8,641 nt of DNA from JAEUNX01 sp034004685 (GTDB lineage: Bacteria > Pseudomonadota > Gammaproteobacteria > Burkholderiales > Rhodocyclaceae): contig JAVEWG010000071.1 in NCBI GenBank assembly GCA_034004685.1, forward strand, positions 1 to 8,641, in the 5' to 3' direction. The notes under the pieces were generated by a model that searched no databases, was not told the origin of the DNA, and saw only the letters and a list, made by a program, of their open reading frames with translations. Shown here one piece after another: positions 1-6,065 of the stretch (its first letter is position 1; each line of letters opens with the position of its first letter). Made by a program: the position numbers and the translations under genes.

Positions 1-155
1 ACCAGGGCCGGGTCCGGCAGACCCTCGGGAACCGCCAGGAACATCCCGATGAGGGCGCAGAACAGGATCAGGGAATTCACCCGGGGCTTGGTCATGGCGT
101 AAAAAGCCCGTAGGCGGCGGGCCGCGCCGGCCGATTCAAGCGTAAGCGTTCGCAT
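1..155 (-). CDS. ctaB: Heme o synthase (protoheme IX farnesyltransferase), N-terminal part
   Basis: This gene is cut by the left edge; 51 codons from its ATG at 155 are visible. The protein would be the membrane UbiA-type prenyltransferase that adds a farnesyl group to heme b, giving heme o, the substrate of CtaA next door. The visible N-terminus contains the family motif TKPRVNSL (residues 22-29), followed by the start of the first membrane helix (LILFCALIGMFLAV, residues 29-42). The start is supported by GGTGAGGG a few bases upstream and by a conserved-looking leader (ESAGAARRLRAFYAMTKPR). It overlaps the end of ctaA by 20 nt, which suggests translational coupling. The catalytic aspartate motifs lie outside the window and cannot be checked. 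The family call is firm from the TKPRVNSL motif and the position after ctaA. Confidence 0.93.
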   Translation of the reverse strand, partial: MRTLTLESAGAARRLRAFYAMTKPRVNSLILFCALIGMFLAVPEGLPDPAL

Positions 156-1155
156 GGTTTTCCCTCACCGAAAGACCGGCTGCCCCGCGGGTCAACCGGT
201 AGTTGACCGTCACCACCACCAGCACCAGCAAAGCCGCGCCGCCGTTGTGGGCCACCGCCAGGGGCAGGGGCAAACCCCACAGCACGTTGGCGACCCCCAG
301 GGCCACTTGAAGCAGCAGCGCCGCCGCCAACACCAGACCCAGGGCCACGGTTTCCCGCCGCCGGATCAAGCGCCAGGCCAGACCACCGAGCACCAGGCCA
401 ACCACCAGGGCCCCCAGACGGTGCGCCCAGTGGATCGCCACCAGAGCGCCGGAGGGCAGGGGCTCGCCATCGGCGGTCATGCCCAGTTCCCGCACCACAT
501 GAAAGGCGTGGCCATAGTCCGCCCCGGGCCACAGGGAGCCGCCGCAGGCGGGAAAATCCACGCAGGCCAAAGCCGCATGGTTGGTGCTGGTCCAGCCCCC
601 CAGGGCCAGCTGGGCCGCCAGGACCAGCAGCCCACCCCGGGCCAGCCACCCCAGGCCGGCGCCGGCGGCAATCCGGGAAATGTCCCTGGACCTCAAGGCG
701 AGCCAGGCCAGCAAGGCCAGCACCGCCATACCCCCCAGGAGGTGGCCCGTGACGATGGCGGGCTTGAGCAGCAGGGTGACGGTCCATTTCCCCAGCAACC
801 CCTGAACCCCCACTACCCCAACGAGGGCCAGGGCCACGGGGAAGGAGACGCCCGCCTCGTCCCGCCGGGTCCACGCTACCGCGCCAATCAGCAGGATCAC
901 CACCCCCAGGGTACCGGCCAGATAGCGGTGGATCATTTCCTTCCAGGCCTTGGGCAGGCTCACCGGGCCATGGGGTTGGGCGGCCTGGGCCTGGCCGATC
1001 GCCTCGGCGGCATGATGAGGACTTAGCTGGCCGTAACACCCGGGCCAATCAGGGCAGCCCAGCCCTGCATCGGACAAGCGCACATAGGCCCCAAAAACCA
1101 CCACCACGAAGGTGAGGCCCAGGGCGATGAGGATCAGTCGGCGGTAGATGTTCAT
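136..1155 (-). CDS. ctaA: Heme a synthase (COX15/CtaA family)
   Basis: This 339-residue polytopic inner-membrane protein oxidises the C8 methyl of heme o to a formyl group, making heme a for the oxidase encoded upstream. The N-terminus carries the family signature AYVRLSDAGLGCPDWPGC (residues 23-40). The two-fold internal symmetry of the family is visible. Heme-ligand candidates are His76 (EMIHRYLAG) and His138 (TGHLLGG) in the first half, and His245 (WAHRLGA) and His303 (VAHNGGA) in the second. Each half has a periplasmic cysteine pair, Cys34/Cys40 and Cys198/Cys204 (CVDFPAC). About eight hydrophobic helices are apparent. The reading frame stays open further upstream, but the chosen ATG at 1155 gives the expected length and overlaps the upstream stop as ATGA. 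It lies between the Sco-like gene and ctaB, so heme o and heme a synthesis are adjacent. Confidence 0.96.
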   Translation of the reverse strand: MNIYRRLILIALGLTFVVVVFGAYVRLSDAGLGCPDWPGCYGQLSPHHAAEAIGQAQAAQPHGPVSLPKAWKEMIHRYLAGTLGVVILLIGAVAWTRRDEAGVSFPVALALVGVVGVQGLLGKWTVTLLLKPAIVTGHLLGGMAVLALLAWLALRSRDISRIAAGAGLGWLARGGLLVLAAQLALGGWTSTNHAALACVDFPACGGSLWPGADYGHAFHVVRELGMTADGEPLPSGALVAIHWAHRLGALVVGLVLGGLAWRLIRRRETVALGLVLAAALLLQVALGVANVLWGLPLPLAVAHNGGAALLVLVVVTVNYRLTRGAAGLSVRENHANAYA

Positions 1156-1712
1156 CCGATGCGGGAGTACTTCAGCAAGCGTTCCAGATCCTTGACCATG
1201 CGCTTGGGCTCCGGACCGAGGGGGTAGCGCATCATCACCATCCCCAGGGGGTCCATCAGATAAACGTGGCCGGCGGCTGGCGAGCCGTCTCCGGGCGGGG
1301 AAAGCCAAGCGGGATCGGAGCGGGCCACCTGGAGCCCGGCGTGGTTCGCCAGGGCCGCCGCCTCGGGCGTGCCAGCGTCGCTCACCAGCCACAGGCGTTC
1401 CACCCGGTGCATTTCCTTGCCCTGGGCCAGCCGGACCTGGCGCAGGTCGTAGAGGGCCTCTGCGCAAACCCGGTCACACTCGGCGGGCCCCACGTAGATC
1501 AGGACCCAGTGGCCCTGGAGGCTTTCCGGATCGAAGGCCAGCCCCGCCACGGCGCTGACCTGCCCCTCAGGTAACGGGGCAGGGGCGATCAGATCCCCAT
1601 AATTGATCTGGCCCCTGGGTGGCCACAGGTAAAAACTGAAATAGGACGCTGCCACCGGCAGGGCACACACCAGGGCCAGCAAGGCCAGGGTCCAACGGGC
1701 TTTACGATCCAC
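1152..1712 (-). CDS. Sco-like, membrane-anchored thioredoxin-fold protein of the cox cluster
   Basis: The protein has 186 residues with one N-terminal membrane anchor (about residues 8-28) and a periplasmic domain. That domain resembles Sco/thioredoxin-fold proteins: HWVLIYVGPAECDRVC (residues 68-83) ends in a CxxxC pair, Cys79 and Cys83, and a late strand reads HVYLMDPLGMVMMRYP (149-164). In Sco proteins CxxxC plus a distal histidine bind copper for CuA assembly. Here the nearest histidine (His149) sits only two residues before the Tyr of YLMDP, closer than in canonical Sco, so copper binding is uncertain and a thiol-redox role is possible. Proteins like this are frequent in betaproteobacterial oxidase clusters and are sometimes mis-named oxidase subunits. 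The start is a GTG with GGAG five bases upstream. It overlaps the SURF1 stop by 11 nt, and its own stop overlaps the ctaA start. The function is inferred from fold and context. Confidence 0.82.
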   Translation of the reverse strand: MDRKARWTLALLALVCALPVAASYFSFYLWPPRGQINYGDLIAPAPLPEGQVSAVAGLAFDPESLQGHWVLIYVGPAECDRVCAEALYDLRQVRLAQGKEMHRVERLWLVSDAGTPEAAALANHAGLQVARSDPAWLSPPGDGSPAAGHVYLMDPLGMVMMRYPLGPEPKRMVKDLERLLKYSRIG

Positions 1713-2394
1713 GGATTCTCCATTGTTTCAAACCAAAATAGCCGGTCAGGCCGGCCGCCAGGGCCGCCAGACCATACCACTGGAACGCATAGCCCCAGTG
1801 GCGGTCCATGCCGGCGTCGGGCCGGGGCCAGTCCCGCACCAGGCCATCCTCGCCACCGCCCTCCTGAAACACCACGTAGTCGGCCAGGGGTGTCCGGAAA
1901 GCATCCCGCAAAGCAGGCAGGTCCAGCACCTGCCACAAACGCCCCTGGCCCGACTGGCTGGCCAGGGTAAAAGGCTTGGCTTCCGGCTGGCGGACGGTAC
2001 CCTCCACCACCCGCTCCCCCCCGGGGGTGGCAAGCTCCGGGAGCCGGGTCCGGTCCGGCCCCGCCGCCAGCCAACCCCGATTCACCAGTACCGGCGGGCC
2101 CTCCCCGGGCTGGAAGACCGTGAATAGGTGGTAGCCGGGATGGCCCCCGTGAACCCGGTTGTCCAGCAGGAAAGCACTCTCCGACACCCAATGGCCACCC
2201 ATGCGGATCCGCTGCCAGGGAATGGGGGCAGGTCCGGGCGCCACGGCAGGCTGCGTGGCGGCAGCCTCGATTCGAGCCTGGATGAGGCGCTTGTCCTCCG
2301 CCCGGCGCAGCTGCCAGTTGCCAAGCATGACCCCCGCCAGGGCCACGCCCAGGCCCGCCACCAGGGGCAGCACCACCACGCCCCTCACCCCCAT
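1702..2394 (-). CDS. SURF1 family cytochrome oxidase assembly protein
   Basis: The protein has 230 residues with a membrane helix at each end (about 5-25 and 205-222) and a periplasmic domain between, the SURF1/Shy1 layout. Recognisable family motifs are GNWQLRRAEDK (25-35) just after the first helix, LLDNR (76-80), LVNRGW (103-108) and HWGYAFQWYGLA (199-210) leading into the last helix. SURF1 proteins help insert or retain heme a in subunit I, which fits the neighbouring ctaA, ctaB and ctaD. The annotated ATG at 2394 has only a weak AGGG upstream. A GTG at about codon 6-8, preceded by GAGGGG, is a possible alternative start. It is separated from ctaE by the opposed DUF2909 gene, so it may rely on read-through across that gene or on its own promoter; none is obvious in the 54 bp between the two starts. 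Confidence 0.93.
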   Translation of the reverse strand: MGVRGVVVLPLVAGLGVALAGVMLGNWQLRRAEDKRLIQARIEAAATQPAVAPGPAPIPWQRIRMGGHWVSESAFLLDNRVHGGHPGYHLFTVFQPGEGPPVLVNRGWLAAGPDRTRLPELATPGGERVVEGTVRQPEAKPFTLASQSGQGRLWQVLDLPALRDAFRTPLADYVVFQEGGGEDGLVRDWPRPDAGMDRHWGYAFQWYGLAALAAGLTGYFGLKQWRIRGS

Positions 2395-2448
2395 GGCCCT
2401 AAGGTCCGGGCCGGCATAGACTGGCGGTCCGCCCTGAAAGAGCCCGCC

Positions 2449-2643
2449 ATGCGCATCGCCGTCATCCTGATTCTGGTCCTGATCCTTGCCAGCCTCGGCT
2501 CGGCCCTCACCTTCATGCTGCGGGACCGGGGCCAGGGCACCCGCACGGTCAAGGCCCTGGCCCTGCGGGTGGGGCTTTCCATCGCCCTGTTCCTGCTGCT
2601 GATGGTGGGGTACGCCACGGGTCTCATCACCGGCAAGCTGTAA
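2449..2643 (+). CDS. DUF2909 twin-transmembrane protein, opposed to the oxidase operon
   Basis: This is a 64-residue protein with two hydrophobic helices (about residues 3-23 and 39-60) joined by a short basic hydrophilic loop (LRDRGQGTRTVKALALR). The length, twin-helix plan and position beside ctaE and SURF1 match the DUF2909 family seen in proteobacterial oxidase clusters. The biochemical role is not established; an assembly or stability role in the oxidase is an inference from location. The ATG at 2449 is preceded by a modest AAAGAG. The frame is open further upstream, but that stretch is antisense to SURF1 and looks unlike protein. It is the only plus-strand gene within the oxidase cluster. 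Its start lies 54 bp from the SURF1 start (divergent), and its stop lies 9 bp from the ctaE stop (convergent). Confidence 0.85.
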   Translation: MRIAVILILVLILASLGSALTFMLRDRGQGTRTVKALALRVGLSIALFLLLMVGYATGLITGKL

Positions 2644-2652
2644 CGGGCCCCT

Positions 2653-3504
2653 TCAGAGCCAGTAGACCACCACGAACAGGAACAGCCACACCACATCCAC
2701 GAAGTGCCAGTACCAGGCGGCCGCTTCGAAGGCGAAGTGGTGGTCCGGGCGAAAATGGCCGGCCAGGGAACGAAAGAACATCACCGTGAGCATGATGGCG
2801 CCGATGGTCACATGGAGGCCGTGGAAGCCGGTGAGCATGAAAAAAGTAGAGCCATACACGCCCGTACTGAGCTTGAGGTTCATCGCGCCATAGGCATGGA
2901 CGTACTCGTAGGCCTGCAGGCTGATGAAGGTGACCCCCAGCAGGATGGTCAGGAACAAGCCGAATTTGAGCTGTCCCCGGTTGTCCTTGAGGAGCCCCCA
3001 GTGGGCCCAGGTGAGGGTGGCACCGGACGTCAGCAGGATCAAGGTATTGATGGCGGGGATGCCCCAGGCCTCCATGGGGCTGAAGGGCTCGGAAGCATTG
3101 GGGCCGGCGGTGGGCCAGGCGGCCGTGAAACCCTGCCACAGCAACTCGCCGGTGGGCCCCTCCGCCAGGCCAGGCACCGACAACACCCGGATGTAGAACA
3201 GGGCGCCGAAAAATGCCGCGAAGAACATCACCTCGGAGAAGATGAACCAGCCCATGCTCCAGCGGAAGGAAGCATCTACCCGCTGGCCATACTTGCCGGT
3301 TTCCGACTCCCGGATCACCTGGCCGAACCAGCCGAACAGCATGAAGATCACGCAGACCACCCCCAGGCCGAAGACCCACGGCCCGGCAGCGATCTTGTTG
3401 AGCCACATCACCGCGCCGCTGCCGAAGGACAGCAAGCCGATGGAGCCGAAGATGGGGAACCGGGAGGGCTCCGGCACGAAGTACTTGTCCAGGGCATGAC
3501 TCAT
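2653..3504 (-). CDS. ctaE: Cytochrome c oxidase subunit III
   Basis: This is a 283-residue subunit III of heme-copper oxidase with about seven membrane helices. It carries no redox centre; the family stabilises subunit I and shapes lipid and oxygen access and proton uptake. Diagnostic segments are WFIFSEVMFFAAFFGALFY (residues 86-104) with the conserved Glu91, LTGFHGLHVTIG (224-235) with His228 and His231, and WYWHFVDVVWLFLF (264-277) near the C-terminus. Length and motif spacing match the bacterial aa3-type family. The ATG at 3504 has AAGGGGAA upstream. It follows the DUF2970 gene by 34 nt in the same direction. Its stop faces the stop of the plus-strand DUF2909 gene at only 9 nt, with no visible terminator between them. 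Confidence 0.97.
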   Translation of the reverse strand: MSHALDKYFVPEPSRFPIFGSIGLLSFGSGAVMWLNKIAAGPWVFGLGVVCVIFMLFGWFGQVIRESETGKYGQRVDASFRWSMGWFIFSEVMFFAAFFGALFYIRVLSVPGLAEGPTGELLWQGFTAAWPTAGPNASEPFSPMEAWGIPAINTLILLTSGATLTWAHWGLLKDNRGQLKFGLFLTILLGVTFISLQAYEYVHAYGAMNLKLSTGVYGSTFFMLTGFHGLHVTIGAIMLTVMFFRSLAGHFRPDHHFAFEAAAWYWHFVDVVWLFLFVVVYWL

Positions 3505-3538
3505 CGAAGTTTCCCCTTCTTAGTGACGATTCACTGTT

Positions 3539-3742
3539 TCAGACACCCACCACGTAGCGCACGAAGGCCACCAGGCCGAGCACGAACACCAGACCTGCCA
3601 GAACCCCGGCCACCACCACCGCCAGGGGATCGAGGGAATCAGCATCCTGCTGATAATCCTGGCGCCGCCGTATCCCCATGAACGACCACACCACCGCCTT
3701 GAGGGTCGCGGCGAAACCCGCCTTGGGGGGGCGGCCACTCAC
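3539..3742 (-). CDS. DUF2970 single-helix membrane protein of the cox cluster
   Basis: The protein has 67 residues. The N-terminal half is amphipathic with the family-like stretch TLKAVVWSFMGIRRRQDYQQD (about residues 13-33), and one hydrophobic helix follows at about 40-64. This matches DUF2970, small proteins found between ctaG and ctaE in many betaproteobacterial oxidase operons. No activity is known, and an assembly or accessory role is inferred from position only. The start is GTG at 3742, sharing GTGA with the ctaG stop (4-nt overlap) and preceded by AAGGG. A second overlapping frame on the same strand starts nearby but is rich in Trp and Arg and does not resemble a protein. Confidence 0.87.
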   Translation of the reverse strand: MSGRPPKAGFAATLKAVVWSFMGIRRRQDYQQDADSLDPLAVVVAGVLAGLVFVLGLVAFVRYVVGV

Positions 3743-4302
3743 GAGGCGCCCTTGGGCGGCGGCGCCAGGGCAAGCCCGCTCCGGGTGCCGGCGACCTCAA
3801 AAAATGTGTAGGACAGGGTGAAGGTCCCCACCTCGGCGGGCAGGGCCGGATCCACCACGAATACCACCGGCATCACCCGCTTCTCCCCGGGGGCCAGGGT
3901 CTGGCGGGTGAAGCAGAAACAATCCAGCTTGCGCACGTACTCCTCCGCCACCCGGGGGCCATAGCTGGGTACCGCCTGGCCGGTGACCGGTACATTTCGG
4001 TTGTTGCTCACTTCGAAAGCCACCTGGATCAGTTCCCCCGGATGGGCCTCCACCGAACGCTGCAAGGGGCGGAAATTCCATGGCAGATCGTGGGTGTTGG
4101 CGTCGAACTCGATCACCAGGCGGCGGCTGGCATCCACCTGGCCATTGGTGACGGGGTCCGGCCGCAGCAGGTTGTTGATTCCCGCCACCTCGCAGATGGC
4201 CTGATAGAAAGGCACCAGGGCGTAGCCGAAACCGAACATGGCCGCCGCGGCGACACCCAACCGGATGAGCAGCCCGCGGTTATCCCTGGCCCGCTGGTCC
4301 AT
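3739..4302 (-). CDS. ctaG: Cytochrome c oxidase assembly protein CtaG (Cox11 family)
   Basis: This 187-residue copper chaperone has one N-terminal membrane helix (about 10-32) and a periplasmic immunoglobulin-like domain. Cox11/CtaG delivers copper to the CuB site of subunit I. The copper motif CFCF is at residues 128-131 (Cys128 and Cys130) in KLDCFCFTRQTLAPGE. A third conserved cysteine follows the helix (Cys37, in VPFYQAICEVAGIN). The segment VMPVVFVVDPALP (143-155) and the later TLSYTFFEV (162-170) are also typical. Length and motifs are complete, with no sign of damage. It starts with ATG at 4302, shortly after the small assembly peptide gene, and its TGA overlaps the GTG start of the DUF2970 gene. 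Confidence 0.96.
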   Translation of the reverse strand: MDQRARDNRGLLIRLGVAAAAMFGFGYALVPFYQAICEVAGINNLLRPDPVTNGQVDASRRLVIEFDANTHDLPWNFRPLQRSVEAHPGELIQVAFEVSNNRNVPVTGQAVPSYGPRVAEEYVRKLDCFCFTRQTLAPGEKRVMPVVFVVDPALPAEVGTFTLSYTFFEVAGTRSGLALAPPPKGAS

Positions 4303-4306
4303 GGCC

Positions 4307-4414
4307 CTATCTCCCCACCAGCCAGGTCTTGAGGAGGATGGCCAGGAAGAACAGCAGAGCCACGGCCACCAGGGCCAGGCCGGTCCTACCGTTGCTGGAG
4401 TTCCGCGTGGCCAT
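4307..4414 (-). CDS. Cytochrome oxidase small assembly peptide (35 residues)
   Basis: This 35-residue peptide has a short polar N-terminus (MATRNSSNGRTG), one hydrophobic helix (LALVAVALLFFLAILLK, residues 13-29) and a short tail ending WLVGR. It lies between ctaD and ctaG, exactly where betaproteobacterial operons carry a very small oxidase assembly protein of similar design (polar start, RTGL, one helix, K-x-W-L end). The ATG at 4414 is preceded by GAGGGGAAGCGG, a good ribosome site. An in-frame ATG at 4429 would add five residues and overlap the ctaD stop as ATGA, but it has no clear ribosome site. The stop (TAG) is four nucleotides before the ctaG ATG. The function is not established beyond the association; the family match is by pattern and location. 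Confidence 0.82.
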   Translation of the reverse strand: MATRNSSNGRTGLALVAVALLFFLAILLKTWLVGR

Positions 4415-4425
4415 CCCGCTTCCCC

Positions 4426-6006
4426 TCATTTGACGACCGGCGCCTCTTCAAAGGTGTGATAGGGGGCCGGCGAAGGCACCGTCCACTCCAGGCCCTCCGC
4501 CCCCTCCCAGGGTTTGGCGGCGGCCTTCTCGCCGCCCCGCAGGCACTTCACCACCGCAGCCAGGAAAATCAGCTGGGACAGGCCGAAGCCAAAGGCCCCC
4601 ACCGTCGCCAGGGCGTTGAAATCGGCAAACTGCAGGGCGTAGTCGGGGATTCGCCGGGGCATGCCGGCCAGCCCCAGAAAATGCATGGGGAAGAAGGTGA
4701 TGTTGAAAAACGCGATGGAGCACCAGAAATGGAGCTTGCCCAGGGTTTCGCTGTACATGTGGCCGGTCCACTTGGGCAGCCAGTAGTAGGCCCCGGCGAA
4801 CAGGGAAAACAGGGAGCCCGCCACCAGCACGTAGTGGAAATGGGCCACCACGTAGTAGGTGTCCTGGACCTGGATGTCGATGGGGGTGATGGCGCAGATC
4901 AGGCCGGTGAAGCCCCCCATGGTGAACACGAAGATGAAGCCCACGGCGAACAGCATGGGAGTCTCGAAGGTCATGGCGCCCCGCCACATGGTCGCCACCC
5001 AGTTGAACACCTTCACCCCGGTGGGTACCGCGATCAGCATGGTGGCGTACATGAAGAACAGGGTGCCGGAAGCCGGCAGGCCGGTGGTGAACATGTGGTG
5101 GGCCCACACCACGAAGGACAGGATGGCGATAGAGGCGGTGGCATATACCATGGAGGCATAGCCAAAGAGGGGCTTGCGGGCGAAGGTGGGGATGATCTGG
5201 CTGATGATCCCGAAGGCCGGCAGGATCATGATGTACACCTCCGGGTGCCCAAAGAACCAGAACACGTGCTGATAGAGCACCGGATCGCCGCCGCCGGCGG
5301 CGTTGAAGAAACTGGTGCCGAAATGGCGGTCGGTGAGGATCATGGTCACCGCGCCGGCCAGCACCGGCATCACCGCGATCAGCAGGTAGGCGGTGATCAG
5401 CCAGGTCCAGCAGAACAGGGGCATCTTCATGAGGGTCATGCCCGGCGCCCGCATGTTGAGGATGGTCACCACGATGTTGATGGCCCCCATGATGGAGCTG
5501 ATCCCCATGATGTGCACCGCAAAGATGGTGAGATCCATCCCCATGCCCATCTGCACCGAGAGGGGCGCGTAGAGGGTCCAGCCGGCCGCGGTGGCGCCCC
5601 CCGGCACGAAAAAGGACCCGATCAGGAGCAGGGCCGCCGGGGGCAGGAGCCAGAAGCTCCAGTTGTTCATGCGGGCAAAAGCCATGTCCGAGGCGCCGAT
5701 CATCAAGGGAATCTGCCAGTTGGCGAAGCCCACGAAGGCCGGCATGATGGCCCCGAACACCATCACCAGCCCGTGCATGGTGGTGAGCTGGTTGAAGAAC
5801 TCCGGCTGGACCACCTGCAAGCCCGGCTGGAACAGTTCCGCCCGGATGGTGAGCGCCATCACCCCGCCGGAAAAGAACATGATCAGGCTGAACAGCAGGT
5901 ACAGGGTCCCGATGTCCTTGTGGTTGGTGGTGGTGATCCAGCGCATCAGGCCGGTGGGGCCGTGATGGTGGTGATGGTGCAACTGCTCCGGGGTCACAGC
6001 CGCCAT
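4426..6006 (-). CDS. ctaD: Cytochrome c oxidase subunit I (aa3/caa3 type)
   Basis: This is the 526-residue catalytic subunit, which reduces O2 to water at the heme a3-CuB centre while pumping protons. All metal ligands are visible: His78 (TTMHG) and His391 for heme a, His389 for heme a3 (VVAHFHYV), and His254, His303 and His304 for CuB (GHPEVY, WAHHMF). Tyr258 is the cross-linked tyrosine. Proton-path residues Asp107 (GASDMAF), Glu256 (HPEVY) and Lys332 (TGVKVF) are present, marking an A1-type oxidase. The frame is open far upstream, but the chosen ATG at 6006 has AGGAGG four bases before it and gives the expected length. An unusual native run of six histidines (residues 10-15) precedes the first helix. 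It follows ctaC by 59 nt. Confidence 0.98.
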   Translation of the reverse strand: MAAVTPEQLHHHHHHGPTGLMRWITTTNHKDIGTLYLLFSLIMFFSGGVMALTIRAELFQPGLQVVQPEFFNQLTTMHGLVMVFGAIMPAFVGFANWQIPLMIGASDMAFARMNNWSFWLLPPAALLLIGSFFVPGGATAAGWTLYAPLSVQMGMGMDLTIFAVHIMGISSIMGAINIVVTILNMRAPGMTLMKMPLFCWTWLITAYLLIAVMPVLAGAVTMILTDRHFGTSFFNAAGGGDPVLYQHVFWFFGHPEVYIMILPAFGIISQIIPTFARKPLFGYASMVYATASIAILSFVVWAHHMFTTGLPASGTLFFMYATMLIAVPTGVKVFNWVATMWRGAMTFETPMLFAVGFIFVFTMGGFTGLICAITPIDIQVQDTYYVVAHFHYVLVAGSLFSLFAGAYYWLPKWTGHMYSETLGKLHFWCSIAFFNITFFPMHFLGLAGMPRRIPDYALQFADFNALATVGAFGFGLSQLIFLAAVVKCLRGGEKAAAKPWEGAEGLEWTVPSPAPYHTFEEAPVVK

Positions 6007-6065
6007 GCTGCCTCCTGCTGGAATGATGTCGGTGAGCGGGGGTCGTTGGAGGTCACGGGGCAGCC

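Noticed and set aside
92..1048. A 318-codon minus-strand frame overlapping ctaA in another phase
   Set aside because: It is Gly-, Pro- and Arg-rich with no family resemblance. Only its last residues overlap ctaB, in the wrong phase. ctaA in the other phase is complete.
2395..2448. Divergent promoter for SURF1 and DUF2909
   Set aside because: A CATAGA stretch resembles a -10 only weakly, and no -35 at proper spacing is visible on either strand.
2634..2660. Bidirectional terminator between the DUF2909 gene and ctaE
   Set aside because: The stops are only 9 nt apart, and I see neither a stable stem nor a T-run.
2704..3681. A 325-codon plus-strand frame over ctaE
   Set aside because: It is low-complexity, rich in Gln, His, Gly and Pro, has no ribosome site, and is fully explained as the shadow of ctaE and the DUF2970 gene.
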